NCBI GenBank assembly: GCA_964549105.1 | Contig: CAZJTZ010000003.1 | Span: forward strand, 62,001-126,000 | Direction of reading: 5' to 3' | From: Hydrogenedens sp964549105 | GTDB taxonomy: Bacteria; Hydrogenedentota; Hydrogenedentia; Hydrogenedentales; Hydrogenedentaceae | Length of the DNA stretch: 64,000 bases | In this document: positions 17,818-27,016 of the stretch, piece by piece | Layout: the number at the start of each line of letters is the position of its first letter | Position numbering within the stretch: the stretch's first letter is position 1 | Notes under the pieces: model-generated | Told to the model about the DNA's origin: nothing | Databases searched by the model: none | The model's input: only the letters and a program-made list of their open reading frames with translations | Translations under genes and position numbers: made by a program

Positions 17818-20010
17818 ATGAATAAAGAGAGAAAATATCCGTTATCTTCTGGGAATGGCATATTGAAAATTGCAAAAAAGATTTCTATCATTTTATTCCT
17901 ATGTGCGATTTCTGTCGGGACAATACTTTCTTTACCGCACAAACCCTGCTATTGGCAAGACGAATTTCGGACAGGTGTTGCATTTTTAGGGGCTCAATCA
18001 ATTAAAGAATTTTTTACTGTTAAGAACAGTTTTTTTCCAGAAGTAGCACCTGTATATCCTTTTTTGCTCTACACTGTTACAAATTATCTTCATATTGACC
18101 CCAATCAATTTCGTTATTTTTCTGTTCTATGTATGATGTTATGTGTGGTATTCTTTTATTTGACTATATCTAAATTAATAGAACCTAAAACTGCTTTCCT
18201 GGCTTCTATTTCATTGTCCATAATTCCACTCCATTTATGGTATAGTCTTTTACTTTTGCAGCATGTTCTTGCTTTTTTATTTTGCACTATCTCGTTCTAT
18301 TTATTTTTACATCTTATTGAAAAAGAATCCATAAAAGGAACAGACATATTCCTTATTTCTTTTATAAACTTGCTGATTGTGCTTACCCACTATATGTTTT
18401 TCTGGATACCATTTACAGAATGCTTGATTTTTCTATTGACTAAGAAACCAACCCGAGACCGTGCGTTATTTATATTGATAAATATTGTTATTGTATTTAG
18501 CACGGTTGTCCATATAGTAGTTATCAACCATAAATTTTCCATAGCCATTCCCCCTTCAAAGAATTTGAAGCAAACATTGTTTACCATACTGAGTGTATTG
18601 GATTTTGCTTTTATTTCTACAAATTCATGGTCAGTTTTCGTTCAACCCTTGTTCTTTAAACATACCCCTATGCCATCATGGCTGGTATCGCTTCTTTATC
18701 ATATTCCTATTTATATTGTGATTGGGGGAAATATTATTGTTTCTATATTGATGTTGTGGATGTTTTTTAAAAAATTGCTTACTATTTTTAAAAAGAAAGT
18801 AGTAGAAGTAGATGCCGTTTTTATTTTATTAATCTTTGGAATTTTCACCCCGTTTCTTTTTGCATTAATACAAGTTATAACAGGTTCAGGAGCATTGGAG
18901 GGACGATATTTTTATATTTCCTTTGCTTGCAAACTTGCCCTATTATATTTCATTGTTGGACAGATAAGGAGACGAAGCATACGACTATTTCTGACCTTCA
19001 TAATTCTTCTCTTTTTTATACATCACTATCTTCTGTATAGGACATGTAATTCATATACAGATTGGAGAGCGTGTATTCAATACTTAACGGATGAGATGTC
19101 AAAAGATGATATTATTGTTGGCGGAACATTTGAAGTATCTGCGACATTAAATTTTATATGGACATCAGAATTTAATCAAACAAAAATTCCGCCTATATTC
19201 TATACTTCATCTCCTAAGTCTGCAATGGAAGGGGTTTCCTTTTTACAGAACAGATTTCCTCATTCTAATATATGGCTTGTTTATAGTATGAAATGGACAA
19301 GTAAAGTCCCTTGCATAATAAGGGAAGAACTGAAAGAAAACAACCTTGTCTTTCAAGGAAAATTATTTCTACCTTTTGAAGGAATTGCCTGTTATAAGAT
19401 AGTGAAAAAGCAAGCAGGAGATACAACGGCAATTAATACAGAAGACCCATTTATATCATGTCCGATGGGTTATGACTGGGAACAGGATAAGAGAGAAATA
19501 AGAGAGACAATAGAATTCCTACTAAGTGATATAAAGCCTCTTTCAACTGAAAAAGAACCTTTGGCGGATTTGTTTTTAATACCCAAAGAAATAGGTGGAA
19601 AAAATACAATACTACTGGTGGGTTTTCAATTATCGGCATTAAATAGAACAGATATGATAAAAGCATTCTATAAAAAGATAAATCAGATAGGAACAGATGT
19701 GGATATAGGCCTAATTTTTGGTTTAACAGACAAAGAAGATTTCCCATTCGTAGAGCAAGAAATAAAAAAGTTAAAAAAACAGAAGCGTATTATGGCGAGT
19801 TTAGTAGAAATTCTCTGGAAGGATTACTCAGAAAAAAATTACCCTGAACTTATAAGGAAATGTGAAGAACTTAAAAGGGCAGGTTTTCCGTATGCTTTTC
19901 CTCTATTAGATATAGCCCGATTAAAATTGGCAAATATAGAAAGTCCTTTTATCTCAACAGGTTTGTTCCCACTAAATGACTCTGCAAGAACATTATTTTA
20001 CAATGAATAA
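17818..20010 (+). CDS. GT-C-like multi-spanning membrane glycosyltransferase, copy 1
   Basis: A 730-residue protein. The first two thirds hold about ten or more hydrophobic helices. The first periplasmic loop has WQDEF (about residue 45), the Asp-Glu motif found in PMT/ArnT-type GT-C enzymes that use polyprenyl-phosphate sugars. The C-terminal third (from about 415) is soluble and ends with helices around YSEKNYPELIRKCEELK. Function is inferred from the topology and the DE motif; donor and acceptor are unknown. It is paralogous to the next gene. Upstream, a 6-codon micro-ORF (MSNNNE) overlaps the start, and its leader is repeated before copy 2. Confidence 0.6.
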   Translation: MNKERKYPLSSGNGILKIAKKISIILFLCAISVGTILSLPHKPCYWQDEFRTGVAFLGAQSIKEFFTVKNSFFPEVAPVYPFLLYTVTNYLHIDPNQFRYFSVLCMMLCVVFFYLTISKLIEPKTAFLASISLSIIPLHLWYSLLLLQHVLAFLFCTISFYLFLHLIEKESIKGTDIFLISFINLLIVLTHYMFFWIPFTECLIFLLTKKPTRDRALFILINIVIVFSTVVHIVVINHKFSIAIPPSKNLKQTLFTILSVLDFAFISTNSWSVFVQPLFFKHTPMPSWLVSLLYHIPIYIVIGGNIIVSILMLWMFFKKLLTIFKKKVVEVDAVFILLIFGIFTPFLFALIQVITGSGALEGRYFYISFACKLALLYFIVGQIRRRSIRLFLTFIILLFFIHHYLLYRTCNSYTDWRACIQYLTDEMSKDDIIVGGTFEVSATLNFIWTSEFNQTKIPPIFYTSSPKSAMEGVSFLQNRFPHSNIWLVYSMKWTSKVPCIIREELKENNLVFQGKLFLPFEGIACYKIVKKQAGDTTAINTEDPFISCPMGYDWEQDKREIRETIEFLLSDIKPLSTEKEPLADLFLIPKEIGGKNTILLVGFQLSALNRTDMIKAFYKKINQIGTDVDIGLIFGLTDKEDFPFVEQEIKKLKKQKRIMASLVEILWKDYSEKNYPELIRKCEELKRAGFPYAFPLLDIARLKLANIESPFISTGLFPLNDSARTLFYNE

Positions 20011-20184
20011 ATGTTGTAATGTTACATAAGAAGCAATAGTTAGAACCTTGCAAGTTTGTATGATTTATGCAATTCTTTTTAGGAATCAATTGTAAAGGTA
20101 AATATCTTCATGCTATTCTTATGTTCACATTTTTTATATGAAACAGTGAAGGGTGTTTGTATATAAATACCATGTCTAATAACA

Positions 20185-22359
20185 ATGAATAAAGAGAGAA
20201 AATATCCGTTATCTTCTGGGAATGGCATATTGAAAATTGCAAAAAAGATTTCTATCGTTTTATTACTATGCACGATTTGTGTTGGGGCAATACTCTCTTT
20301 ACCGCACAAACCCTGTTATTGGCAAGATGAATTTTTAGCAGGAGTTGCATTTATAGGGTCTTCTTCTGTTAAAGAATTTTTTACTGTTAAAAATAGTATT
20401 ACACCAGAAGTAGCACCTGTATATCCTTTTTTGCTCTACGCTGTTACAAATTATCTTCATATTGACCCCAATCAGTTTCGTTATTTTTCTATTCTATGTA
20501 TGATGTTATGTGTGGTATTCTTTTATTTGACTATATCTAAATTAATAGAACCTAAAACTGCTTTTTGGGCTTCAATTTCTTTTGCCCTAATTCCACTTCA
20601 TCTCTGGTATACTCTTTTGCTATTACCACATGTTCTTGCTTTTTTATTTTGCACTATCTCGTTCTATTTATTTTCACACCTTATTGAAAAAGAATCAATA
20701 AAAGGAGTGGACATATTCCTTATTTCTTTTATAAACCTGCTGCTCGTGCTTACCCACTATATGTTTTTCTGGATACCATTTACGGAATGCCTAATTTTTC
20801 TATTTACTAAGAAACCAACCCGAGACCGTGCATTATTTATATTGATAAATATCGTTATTGTATTTAGCACGGTTGTCCATATAATAGTTATCAACCATAA
20901 ATTTTCCATAGCCATCCCTCCTTCAAAGGATTTGAAGCAAACCTTACTTACTGTATTAGGTGTATCAGATTTTTCTCTTCTTTCTACGAACTCTTGGGCT
21001 GTTTTTGTTCAACCCTTGTTCTTTAAACATACCCCTATGCCATCATGGCTGGCATTATCTCTTTATCGTATTCCTATTTACATTGTGCTTTGGGGAAATA
21101 TTATTGTTTCTATATTGATGTTGTGGATGTTTTTTAAAAAATTGCTTACTATTTTTAAAAAGAAAGTAGTAGAAGTAGATGCCGTTTTTATTTTATTAAT
21201 CTTTGGAATTTTCACCCCGTTTCTTTTTGCATTAATACAAGTTATAACAGGTTCAGGAGCATTGGAGGGACGATACTTTTATATTTCTTTTGCTTGCAAA
21301 CTTGCCCTATTATATTTCATTGTCGGACAGATAAGGAGAAGAAGCATACGACTATTTCTGACCTTTGTAATTCTTCTCTTTTTTATACATAACTATCTTC
21401 TGTATAGGACATGTAATTCATATACCGATTGGAGAGCATGCGTTCAATACTTAACGGATGAGATGTCAAAAGATGATATTATTGTCGGCGGAGAATTTGA
21501 AGAAGTAGCGACATTAAATCTTGTATGGACATCAGAATTTAATCAAACAAAAATTCCGCCTATATTCTATACTTCATCTCCTAAGTCTGCAATGGAAGGG
21601 GTTTCCTTTTTACAGAACAGATTTCCTCATTCTAATATATGGCTTATTTACTATATGAAGTGGACAAATAAAATTCCTTGCGTAATAAGAGAAGAACTAA
21701 AAGAGAATCATTTTGCCTTTCAAGAAAAGTTATTTCCATCTTTTGAGGGAATTGCCTGTTATAAAATAATGAAGAAGCAAGAGGAAGATATAACAGCAAC
21801 TAATGTAGAAGACCCGTTTATCTCATGTCCGATGGGTTATGACTGGGGACAGGAGAAAAAACAGATGAGGAGAATATTAAAAATTCTTTTTGGAAAAAAT
21901 AACTATACACCAGAAATGGATTTATTTTTAATGCCTGAGGAAATAGGCGGCTGGAATACAAGATTACAGATAGTTCTTCAGTTATCTGCTATGAACAGAA
22001 CAGATGTGGTAGAGGCATTCTATAAAAAAACGAAAGAATCAGAGTCAGATATAGATGTAAGTCTAATTTTTGGTTTAACAGATGAAGAATACCTTCCATT
22101 AGTAAAAGACGAAATTAAGAATTTGAAGAAACGGAAGCGTATTTTGACAGATTTAGTAGAAAATTTGTGGAAGGATTACTCAGAAAAGAATTATCCTGAA
22201 CTTATAAGGAAGTGTGAAGAACTTAAAAGGGCAGGTTTTCCGTATGCTTTTCCTCTATTAGATATAGCCCGATTAAAATTGGAAAATATAGAAAGTCCCT
22301 TTATCTCAACAGGTTTGTTTCCATTAAATGACTCTGCACGAAAATTTTTATTTAAATAA
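20185..22359 (+). CDS. GT-C-like multi-spanning membrane glycosyltransferase, copy 2
   Basis: A 724-residue tandem paralogue of the preceding gene with the same topology, the WQDEF loop motif and soluble C-terminal region. The segment from VVEVDAVFILL to RRRSIRLFLTF is identical in both. Differences concentrate near residues 45-65 and in the last 200 residues, which may alter acceptor specificity. It has its own copy of the leader, so it can be expressed independently. A bidirectional terminator follows at 22441-22480. Confidence 0.6.
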   Translation: MNKERKYPLSSGNGILKIAKKISIVLLLCTICVGAILSLPHKPCYWQDEFLAGVAFIGSSSVKEFFTVKNSITPEVAPVYPFLLYAVTNYLHIDPNQFRYFSILCMMLCVVFFYLTISKLIEPKTAFWASISFALIPLHLWYTLLLLPHVLAFLFCTISFYLFSHLIEKESIKGVDIFLISFINLLLVLTHYMFFWIPFTECLIFLFTKKPTRDRALFILINIVIVFSTVVHIIVINHKFSIAIPPSKDLKQTLLTVLGVSDFSLLSTNSWAVFVQPLFFKHTPMPSWLALSLYRIPIYIVLWGNIIVSILMLWMFFKKLLTIFKKKVVEVDAVFILLIFGIFTPFLFALIQVITGSGALEGRYFYISFACKLALLYFIVGQIRRRSIRLFLTFVILLFFIHNYLLYRTCNSYTDWRACVQYLTDEMSKDDIIVGGEFEEVATLNLVWTSEFNQTKIPPIFYTSSPKSAMEGVSFLQNRFPHSNIWLIYYMKWTNKIPCVIREELKENHFAFQEKLFPSFEGIACYKIMKKQEEDITATNVEDPFISCPMGYDWGQEKKQMRRILKILFGKNNYTPEMDLFLMPEEIGGWNTRLQIVLQLSAMNRTDVVEAFYKKTKESESDIDVSLIFGLTDEEYLPLVKDEIKNLKKRKRILTDLVENLWKDYSEKNYPELIRKCEELKRAGFPYAFPLLDIARLKLENIESPFISTGLFPLNDSARKFLFK

Positions 22360-22440
22360 AAGATATTATAAATGTTCCTTGTTACCGCTGGACAAAAAGG
22401 TCAGTTTGATGCAATATGAAATAATAATCTAAAAAATAAG

Positions 22441-22480
22441 GGGTTAAAGATTTCTATTTATATAGAGAAACCTTTAACCC
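22441..22480. terminator. Bidirectional rho-independent terminator
   Basis: A 9-bp stem GGGTTAAAG (22441-22449) with CTTTAACCC (22472-22480). On the minus strand it is followed by TTATTTTTTAG, so it best serves the minus-strand propeller gene. On the plus strand a T-run lies about 12 bases beyond. It sits between two converging genes. Confidence 0.75.
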
Positions 22481-22512
22481 GAGTTATAGTTATTTTTTGA
22501 GTTTATCTTATA

Positions 22513-23835
22513 TTATGCAGTAGAGCGTCTAAGTCTGATTAGAGCAAGGGCAATTAGAAAAAGAGTTAGTATTGTAAATAAATATGGGTTGGACAGAGGT
22601 AATTTTTTGTCTGTTACAATAATTTGAATAGTATATGTTGCCTTTTGATTGTTATATGTGCAGATATATGTCCCGCTGTCTTCGGGTTGAGCATTATAAA
22701 TTAGCAACTTCTCACAATGTATTCCTGATATTCTTGAATTATTACTTATATCTGTTCCAACCTTACTCCACACAAAGGTTGCATCGGAAGGCACTTCTTC
22801 GCCAAACAAATCAAGACAAATATTTTCACCCATTTGATATATAGATTTTCTTTTGGGGGAACAGTCTGGACATGTTTCTTGCTCCTTTCTAACAATTAAA
22901 TATCCTGTGTTATTTACTATAGTCAGGATAGTATCCGAATAAGGATTGTAGAAAGCAGAGTAATACCCCTGATTGTTTGCAGGGTCCCATACCTTAACAA
23001 TTGCACCTGTGTCTGTATCAACTTCCTGAATACCACCGGACAACATAAATCCTTCTGAACCTGCGATAATCAAACGATTATCTGCTGTTATACCTGAAAC
23101 ACCACCTGTAAAATACATGCCAGGACTTCCTATTAATATTCCGTCAGTTTCCCAGTCAAGGGTTGTGTGGCTATTGTATGCGTTTATCAACTCAGATATT
23201 AAGAATTTTCGTAATTCTCGAGTATTTCCATCCATGATGTATACCCAATCATTGTCAATCGCCAGGGTAGCAGAATAAGCATAAGGGGGCTTATCAATTA
23301 CCATGTCTTTACTTGTTTTTTGAGGTTTCGTTAAAATCGGTTGGCTTTCATAATTGCTTTTAGTGCCAACAGATAGTATATGTATTTCACTTCCTGAAAA
23401 ATCTGATTTTGTAATATCAAGTAGTAACAAGTCAGAAGTTAAGAAAATGCCATAATAATGGGGTATATTCGCAATAATAGATGAAGTTGTGAAATCTTGA
23501 GGGTTATTTAAATTAAGCATATATAAATCCCCAAGGTAACCCTGTCCAAGAATGGCTTTTTGCCCATCTGGACTAACTGTTATGAAGGCTGGGTCTCCCT
23601 GGTAATTTGAGGCAATTAATGAATAGGCATCACTCTTGGGTGAGATTTCCTTATATACTTGATTCCCATTCCAGATTAAAAAGGTTCCATCGCTTAACGG
23701 TGCAGAGGTTATAAAATAAGAACCGGGTGCAGGTTGGGGCACATTTGTTAAATGGATTATAGATTCAGCATTTGCTACAAGAGTAAATAGAAAATAGGAT
23801 ACAATAAAAATAGGTATGTAATTACGAGAAAACAT
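22513..23835 (-). CDS. Cobalamin-riboswitch-controlled secreted beta-propeller protein with Ig-like domain and C-terminal anchor
   Basis: A 440-residue exported protein. The signal peptide ends near VANAES (about residue 24). Residues 30-320 are repeated beta-strand segments with propeller-like motifs (ITVSPDGQKAILGQG, WVYIMDGNTRELRKF, SGITADNRLIIAGS). A CPDC motif links to an Ig-like domain (about 325-405) with its two Cys and SGTYICTYN. The C-terminus is a membrane helix followed by RLRRS, as in CTERM-type sorting tails. It is the only gene downstream of a cobalamin riboswitch, with a strong GAAGGAGGA site before the ATG. By analogy to Bacteroides BtuG, a surface cobalamin-binding propeller, it may capture B12. 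That is an inference; sequence similarity to BtuG is not shown. Confidence 0.62.
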   Translation of the reverse strand: MFSRNYIPIFIVSYFLFTLVANAESIIHLTNVPQPAPGSYFITSAPLSDGTFLIWNGNQVYKEISPKSDAYSLIASNYQGDPAFITVSPDGQKAILGQGYLGDLYMLNLNNPQDFTTSSIIANIPHYYGIFLTSDLLLLDITKSDFSGSEIHILSVGTKSNYESQPILTKPQKTSKDMVIDKPPYAYSATLAIDNDWVYIMDGNTRELRKFLISELINAYNSHTTLDWETDGILIGSPGMYFTGGVSGITADNRLIIAGSEGFMLSGGIQEVDTDTGAIVKVWDPANNQGYYSAFYNPYSDTILTIVNNTGYLIVRKEQETCPDCSPKRKSIYQMGENICLDLFGEEVPSDATFVWSKVGTDISNNSRISGIHCEKLLIYNAQPEDSGTYICTYNNQKATYTIQIIVTDKKLPLSNPYLFTILTLFLIALALIRLRRSTA

Positions 23836-23984
23836 GTTGTTATCCTCCTTCTGGGGTTAAAATACAATTTGGTTATTTTTTTTGATTTCATGTAAGGTGG
23901 GAAAAGCAGGCAGGGAGGCTTTTTCATAGAAGGAGAAATGCCATTCCCGCAACAACCTTTCCGCGAGTTGTTACAGTTTTGCAC

Positions 23985-24139
23985 TACCCACTAATGCAGG
24001 TCTTCTGGCTTCTGGCTCTTTCTACTTACCAGTCCTTCCCACTCTTACGAGCAGTGGTTTTCTCTGGTGTTCGTCCCCAGTTACAGCAGCGGGTCTGCGA
24101 CGGACTCTCACCGTACTTCCCTTAACATCAGTTGGGTTA
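23985..24139 (-). promoter_or_regulatory. Cobalamin (B12) riboswitch
   Basis: Read on the minus strand, this has the conserved cobalamin aptamer blocks in order: AAGGGAAGTACGGTGAGAGT, GCAGACCCGCTGCTGTAA, GGGACGAA, CCACTG...AAGAGTGGGAAGG, AGTAGA and the terminal GCCAGAAGACCTGC. P1 forms from ACCCAACTGATG (5') with CATTAGTGGGT (3'). After the aptamer a hairpin AACAAC...GTTGTT (about 23949-23972) may be the switching element, and the gene start follows about 150 bases downstream. Rfam-type cobalamin family; class not determined. Confidence 0.94.
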
Positions 24140-24188
24140 TTTATATTCTTTTCACCTCCTTTCTACAAGGTTTTAATCTTGTAGAAAA

Positions 24189-24218
24189 ATTTTACATTTA
24201 TGACCTATTCTGTTGCAA
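24189..24218 (-). promoter_or_regulatory. Putative promoter for the riboswitch transcript
   Basis: Minus-strand TTGCAA (24213-24218) and TAAAAT (24189-24194) at 18-base spacing overlap the cheB stop region. The transcript would begin with a 9-bp hairpin (24161-24186) and then the aptamer. No T-tract follows that hairpin on this strand. Confidence 0.35.
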
Positions 24219-25263
24219 GTTCTAAAATTTTTTGTGGTATTTTGTCCAATGACAGTATGTAATCTACAGCGTTCAGTTCTATAGCTTCTTTAGGCATACC
24301 AAATACTACACAAGAAGATTCGTCCTGAGCAATTGTCTTGGCTCCCTGGTCATGTAGCATTTTCATTCCTTCTGAGCCATCTTTTCCCATACCAGTCATT
24401 ATTACACCAATTACATTTTTACCGCCGTATTGTGCTGCGGATTTAAATAAAACATCTACGGAAGGTCTATGTCGAGATACTAATGGCCCTGACTTGACTT
24501 CTACAAAATAATTTGCCCCTGACCGTTTTAGTAGTATGTGATAGTTTCCCGGCGCGATAAGTGCTCTACCCGGAACGATAGAATCACCGTTTTCAGCCTC
24601 TTTTACTTCAATATCACAAATTTCATTTAGTCGGTTAGCAAAAGAGCGGGTAAAATGTTCAGGCATGTGTTGAACAATGGCAATTCCAGGAGAATTTTTT
24701 GGAAGAACTCTTAGAACCCTTGTTAATGCTTCTGTCCCACCTGTAGATGCACCTATGGCAACAACTTTATTTGTTGTTTTTGTTAGTGAGAGTTTTTGAT
24801 TTGCTGTATGAATAGCAGATTTTGCTTCTTTTTTTTGAACGCGAACATGAGCCGCCGCTTTTATTTTATCTATTAGTTCCACAGACATATCTCCCACGGT
24901 ATAAGCGGCGCCAGGCTTGCATAATACTTCAACCGCACCTACTTCAAGGGCTTCCATAGCCAATTCACCCCCTTTCGGGGTAAGAGAAGAAACTATAATT
25001 ACTGGTAAGGGATAATATTGCATCAATTTTTTTAAAAAAGTTATTCCGTCCATTCTAGGCATTTCAATGTCTAGAGTGACTACATCTGGTTTCAATTGAA
25101 CAATTCTATCTCTTGCAACATAGGGGTCAGGTGCAGTTCCTACTACTTCAATATCCTGGTTTTTTGATAGTTCCCTTTGCAAAATACTTCTTACCATAGC
25201 AGAATCATCTACGATAAGAACTTTTATAGGTCGTGTTACCCCTGGAATGTCAATCCCCTGCAT
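24205..25263 (-). CDS. cheB: Chemotaxis response regulator protein-glutamate methylesterase CheB
   Basis: Demethylates and deamidates chemoreceptors to reset adaptation. The receiver domain (about 10-125) has VLIVDDSAMVR and the phospho-Asp in VTLDIEMPRMDG. The C-terminal methylesterase domain shows the catalytic Ser (AIGASTGGTEAL), His (IVQHMPEHFT) and Asp (MTGMGKDGSEGM). Length, 352 residues, is typical. It is the last gene of the chemotaxis operon, 40 bases after the CheX-like gene. Confidence 0.96.
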   Translation of the reverse strand: MQGIDIPGVTRPIKVLIVDDSAMVRSILQRELSKNQDIEVVGTAPDPYVARDRIVQLKPDVVTLDIEMPRMDGITFLKKLMQYYPLPVIIVSSLTPKGGELAMEALEVGAVEVLCKPGAAYTVGDMSVELIDKIKAAAHVRVQKKEAKSAIHTANQKLSLTKTTNKVVAIGASTGGTEALTRVLRVLPKNSPGIAIVQHMPEHFTRSFANRLNEICDIEVKEAENGDSIVPGRALIAPGNYHILLKRSGANYFVEVKSGPLVSRHRPSVDVLFKSAAQYGGKNVIGVIMTGMGKDGSEGMKMLHDQGAKTIAQDESSCVVFGMPKEAIELNAVDYILSLDKIPQKILELATE

Positions 25264-25303
25264 ATTTTATTCTCCAATTACTATAAAAATTTCTCTCAAT
25301 TTT

Positions 25304-25762
25304 CTATGTCCTTTCATATTCTACAGATACATATATTGGATAGTCATCCAGACTTGACTGGATAAAATTTTCATTGTTTTTAATTTCTTCCCATTCTTTT
25401 TCATCAATTTCTTTTACAGAAGGGGGGCTAAGTTCAAAAATAGGTTCGGTACCCGCTATTGTTGTTAGCAAATTTCCACAAAATATATTTAAAAATTCAC
25501 ATAAAGCATCTTTGGGTTCTATTTCCAAATCAATTTCACTTTCATCTATTCCGAGAACATTGTTCATTATATCGCCACATAACAATTCTGGGGCTACCAT
25601 AATGATTTTACCTTTATAGGGTCCCAAAAAGGACATCTCTGCCTTTACATAGGGAGGAGACGATTCCAATGATTCTTCCATATCATCAGCGAACATAAAT
25701 GCAAAATTTTGAGCAACATCTGTTAAAATTTGTTTTACCACTTCTCTATTGGATTCATTCAT
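25304..25762 (-). CDS. CheC/CheX-family chemotaxis phosphatase-like protein
   Basis: A 152-residue protein with the CheC/CheX/FliY active-site pattern D-x3-E-x2-N in DALCEFLNIFCGN (about residues 84-96). Family members dephosphorylate CheY-P. It overlaps the preceding cheY by eight bases, supporting a functional pair with that regulator. It is clearly different from the second, frameshifted cheX of this operon and could compensate for its loss. The C-terminal 40 residues (KEIDEKEWEEIKNNE...) are acidic. Confidence 0.75.
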   Translation of the reverse strand: MNESNREVVKQILTDVAQNFAFMFADDMEESLESSPPYVKAEMSFLGPYKGKIIMVAPELLCGDIMNNVLGIDESEIDLEIEPKDALCEFLNIFCGNLLTTIAGTEPIFELSPPSVKEIDEKEWEEIKNNENFIQSSLDDYPIYVSVEYERT

Positions 25763-26144
25763 CTTTAGAAACTCCTAACAATTCTACAATTAAATCCTTT
25801 AGTGATTCTGGGGTAAATGGTTTTCTGAGATAGGCTTTGGCACCCTTTGATTTTAACTCTTCAATCCGTGTTTCACTTCCTTCAGTAGAAATGATTACTA
25901 TGGGTGTGGTTTTTAGTAAGTCATCTCGGTTCATTTCATCAATCAACTCAACTCCAGTCATAATAGGCATGTTTATATCAGTTAATACGAGGTCAATCCA
26001 ATTATTCCGAAGAAGTTCCAGTGCCTCTTTCCCATTTCCAGCATGATATATATTTCCTATCTCTATTTCTGATAAGCGTAATGTTTTTTCTATAACGGCT
26101 TGAACCGTCTTCGAATCATCTACAATAAGGATATTTATGCTCAT
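25755..26144 (-). CDS. CheY-like single-domain response regulator (second copy)
   Basis: A 129-residue receiver: NILIVDDSKTVQ acidic pair, phospho-Asp in DLVLTDINMPIMTG, conserved Thr/Ser (VIISTEGS) and Lys (YLRKPFTPE). I chose the ATG at 26144 rather than the upstream ATG at 26195 because a perfect AGGAGGTGA lies eight bases before it and homologues begin here. The Shine-Dalgarno overlaps the stop of the HDOD gene. It overlaps the CheX-like gene by eight bases. Confidence 0.9.
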   Translation of the reverse strand: MSINILIVDDSKTVQAVIEKTLRLSEIEIGNIYHAGNGKEALELLRNNWIDLVLTDINMPIMTGVELIDEMNRDDLLKTTPIVIISTEGSETRIEELKSKGAKAYLRKPFTPESLKDLIVELLGVSKDE

Positions 26145-26158
26145 TAAGACTTCACCTC

Positions 26159-27004
26159 CTAATTTATTTGTTTCATAAAGGAATTTATTTCCCATATAAG
26201 TTTACTGAGAACGGTTTCTATAACTCGCATATCTAAATTTAATCTATCAACAGAATTTGCATTGTTGCTGTAGTTTAATCCATCTATTCCTGAACCAATA
26301 CCACATTCTAAACACAGATTACTTGCAATGTGAACATAGTCAGTTACTAATCTATGCTCTTGCGGAGCATTATCCGGGTCGTGATGATACAAAACCGGTT
26401 CCACTAAATTATCAGGGAAATGCCATTCTTTCATTAGTAATGCTCCAACTTCTGAATGGTCAATTCCTAAGATTTCTCTCTCTGCCCTTTCAAATGAAAT
26501 TTTTTCTTCGTAAGCCTTTTTGATTATCGGTTCGGCATCTATTTCTATGAATGTTCCCAATACAATTTTGCCTATATCATGGAGTAATCCAACTGTAAAA
26601 GTATGAGACGGTATTTCTTGTTTTAACTCTTTTCCCAACAACTCACATGCAATTGCTGTTCCTATTAAATGTCTTATTAACTCACCAGAAGGCAAATCAT
26701 ATCCCCGTAATGGTTTTAAGGCTAAGGGGAAAATAGCAGACGCTATAATAAGTTGCTGAATTCTATTAATACCCAGTAGAACAACGGCTTCTCTAAGAGT
26801 GCTTATTGCTTTGGGTCCCGCAAAATATGCAGAATTGGATAGTTTTAAAATATTTGCAGTTAAAACTGGGTCCTTTTCAATTTCTCTTGCTATATCCAAA
26901 ACATGTGCCTCAGGTTCATTAATCTTATTTAGAATATGGAAAGAATTTGTAGGAAAAGCAGGAACTTCCTTTATCTTCTTTATAATATTTTCTCGATTGT
27001 CCAT
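26159..27004 (-). CDS. HDOD domain protein
   Basis: A 281-residue protein made of one HDOD domain (about 10-210), an HD-superfamily fold without phosphodiesterase activity in most members. Visible motifs are FHILNKINEP, ANILKLSNSAYFAG and the HD-like FTVGLLHDIGKIVLG followed by HSEVGALLMKEWHFPD. HDOD proteins often sit with signalling or motility genes and act as regulators. Placed between cheD and cheY within the chemotaxis operon, it probably modulates this pathway. Confidence 0.88.
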   Translation of the reverse strand: MDNRENIIKKIKEVPAFPTNSFHILNKINEPEAHVLDIAREIEKDPVLTANILKLSNSAYFAGPKAISTLREAVVLLGINRIQQLIIASAIFPLALKPLRGYDLPSGELIRHLIGTAIACELLGKELKQEIPSHTFTVGLLHDIGKIVLGTFIEIDAEPIIKKAYEEKISFERAEREILGIDHSEVGALLMKEWHFPDNLVEPVLYHHDPDNAPQEHRLVTDYVHIASNLCLECGIGSGIDGLNYSNNANSVDRLNLDMRVIETVLSKLIWEINSFMKQIN

Positions 27005-27016
27005 CTTATTTCTCCC

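Larger units (their letters stand above)
17709..22359 (+). repeat. Tandem direct duplication of a glycosyltransferase gene with its leader
   Basis: Two copies, 17709-20010 and 20076-22359, are offset by 2367 bases. Similarity begins upstream of the genes (TTTTTAGGAAT then AATTGTAAAGGTAAATATC) and includes about 109 bases of leader plus the coding region. The stretch encoding roughly residues 300-420 is almost identical at DNA level, while the start and C-terminal third have diverged. This suggests an older duplication with later gene conversion. Confidence 0.92.

Noticed and set aside
24161..24186. 9-bp hairpin after cheB as a terminator
   Set aside because: On the minus strand it is followed by AGGAGGTGAA, not a T-run; it more likely forms the 5' end of the riboswitch transcript.
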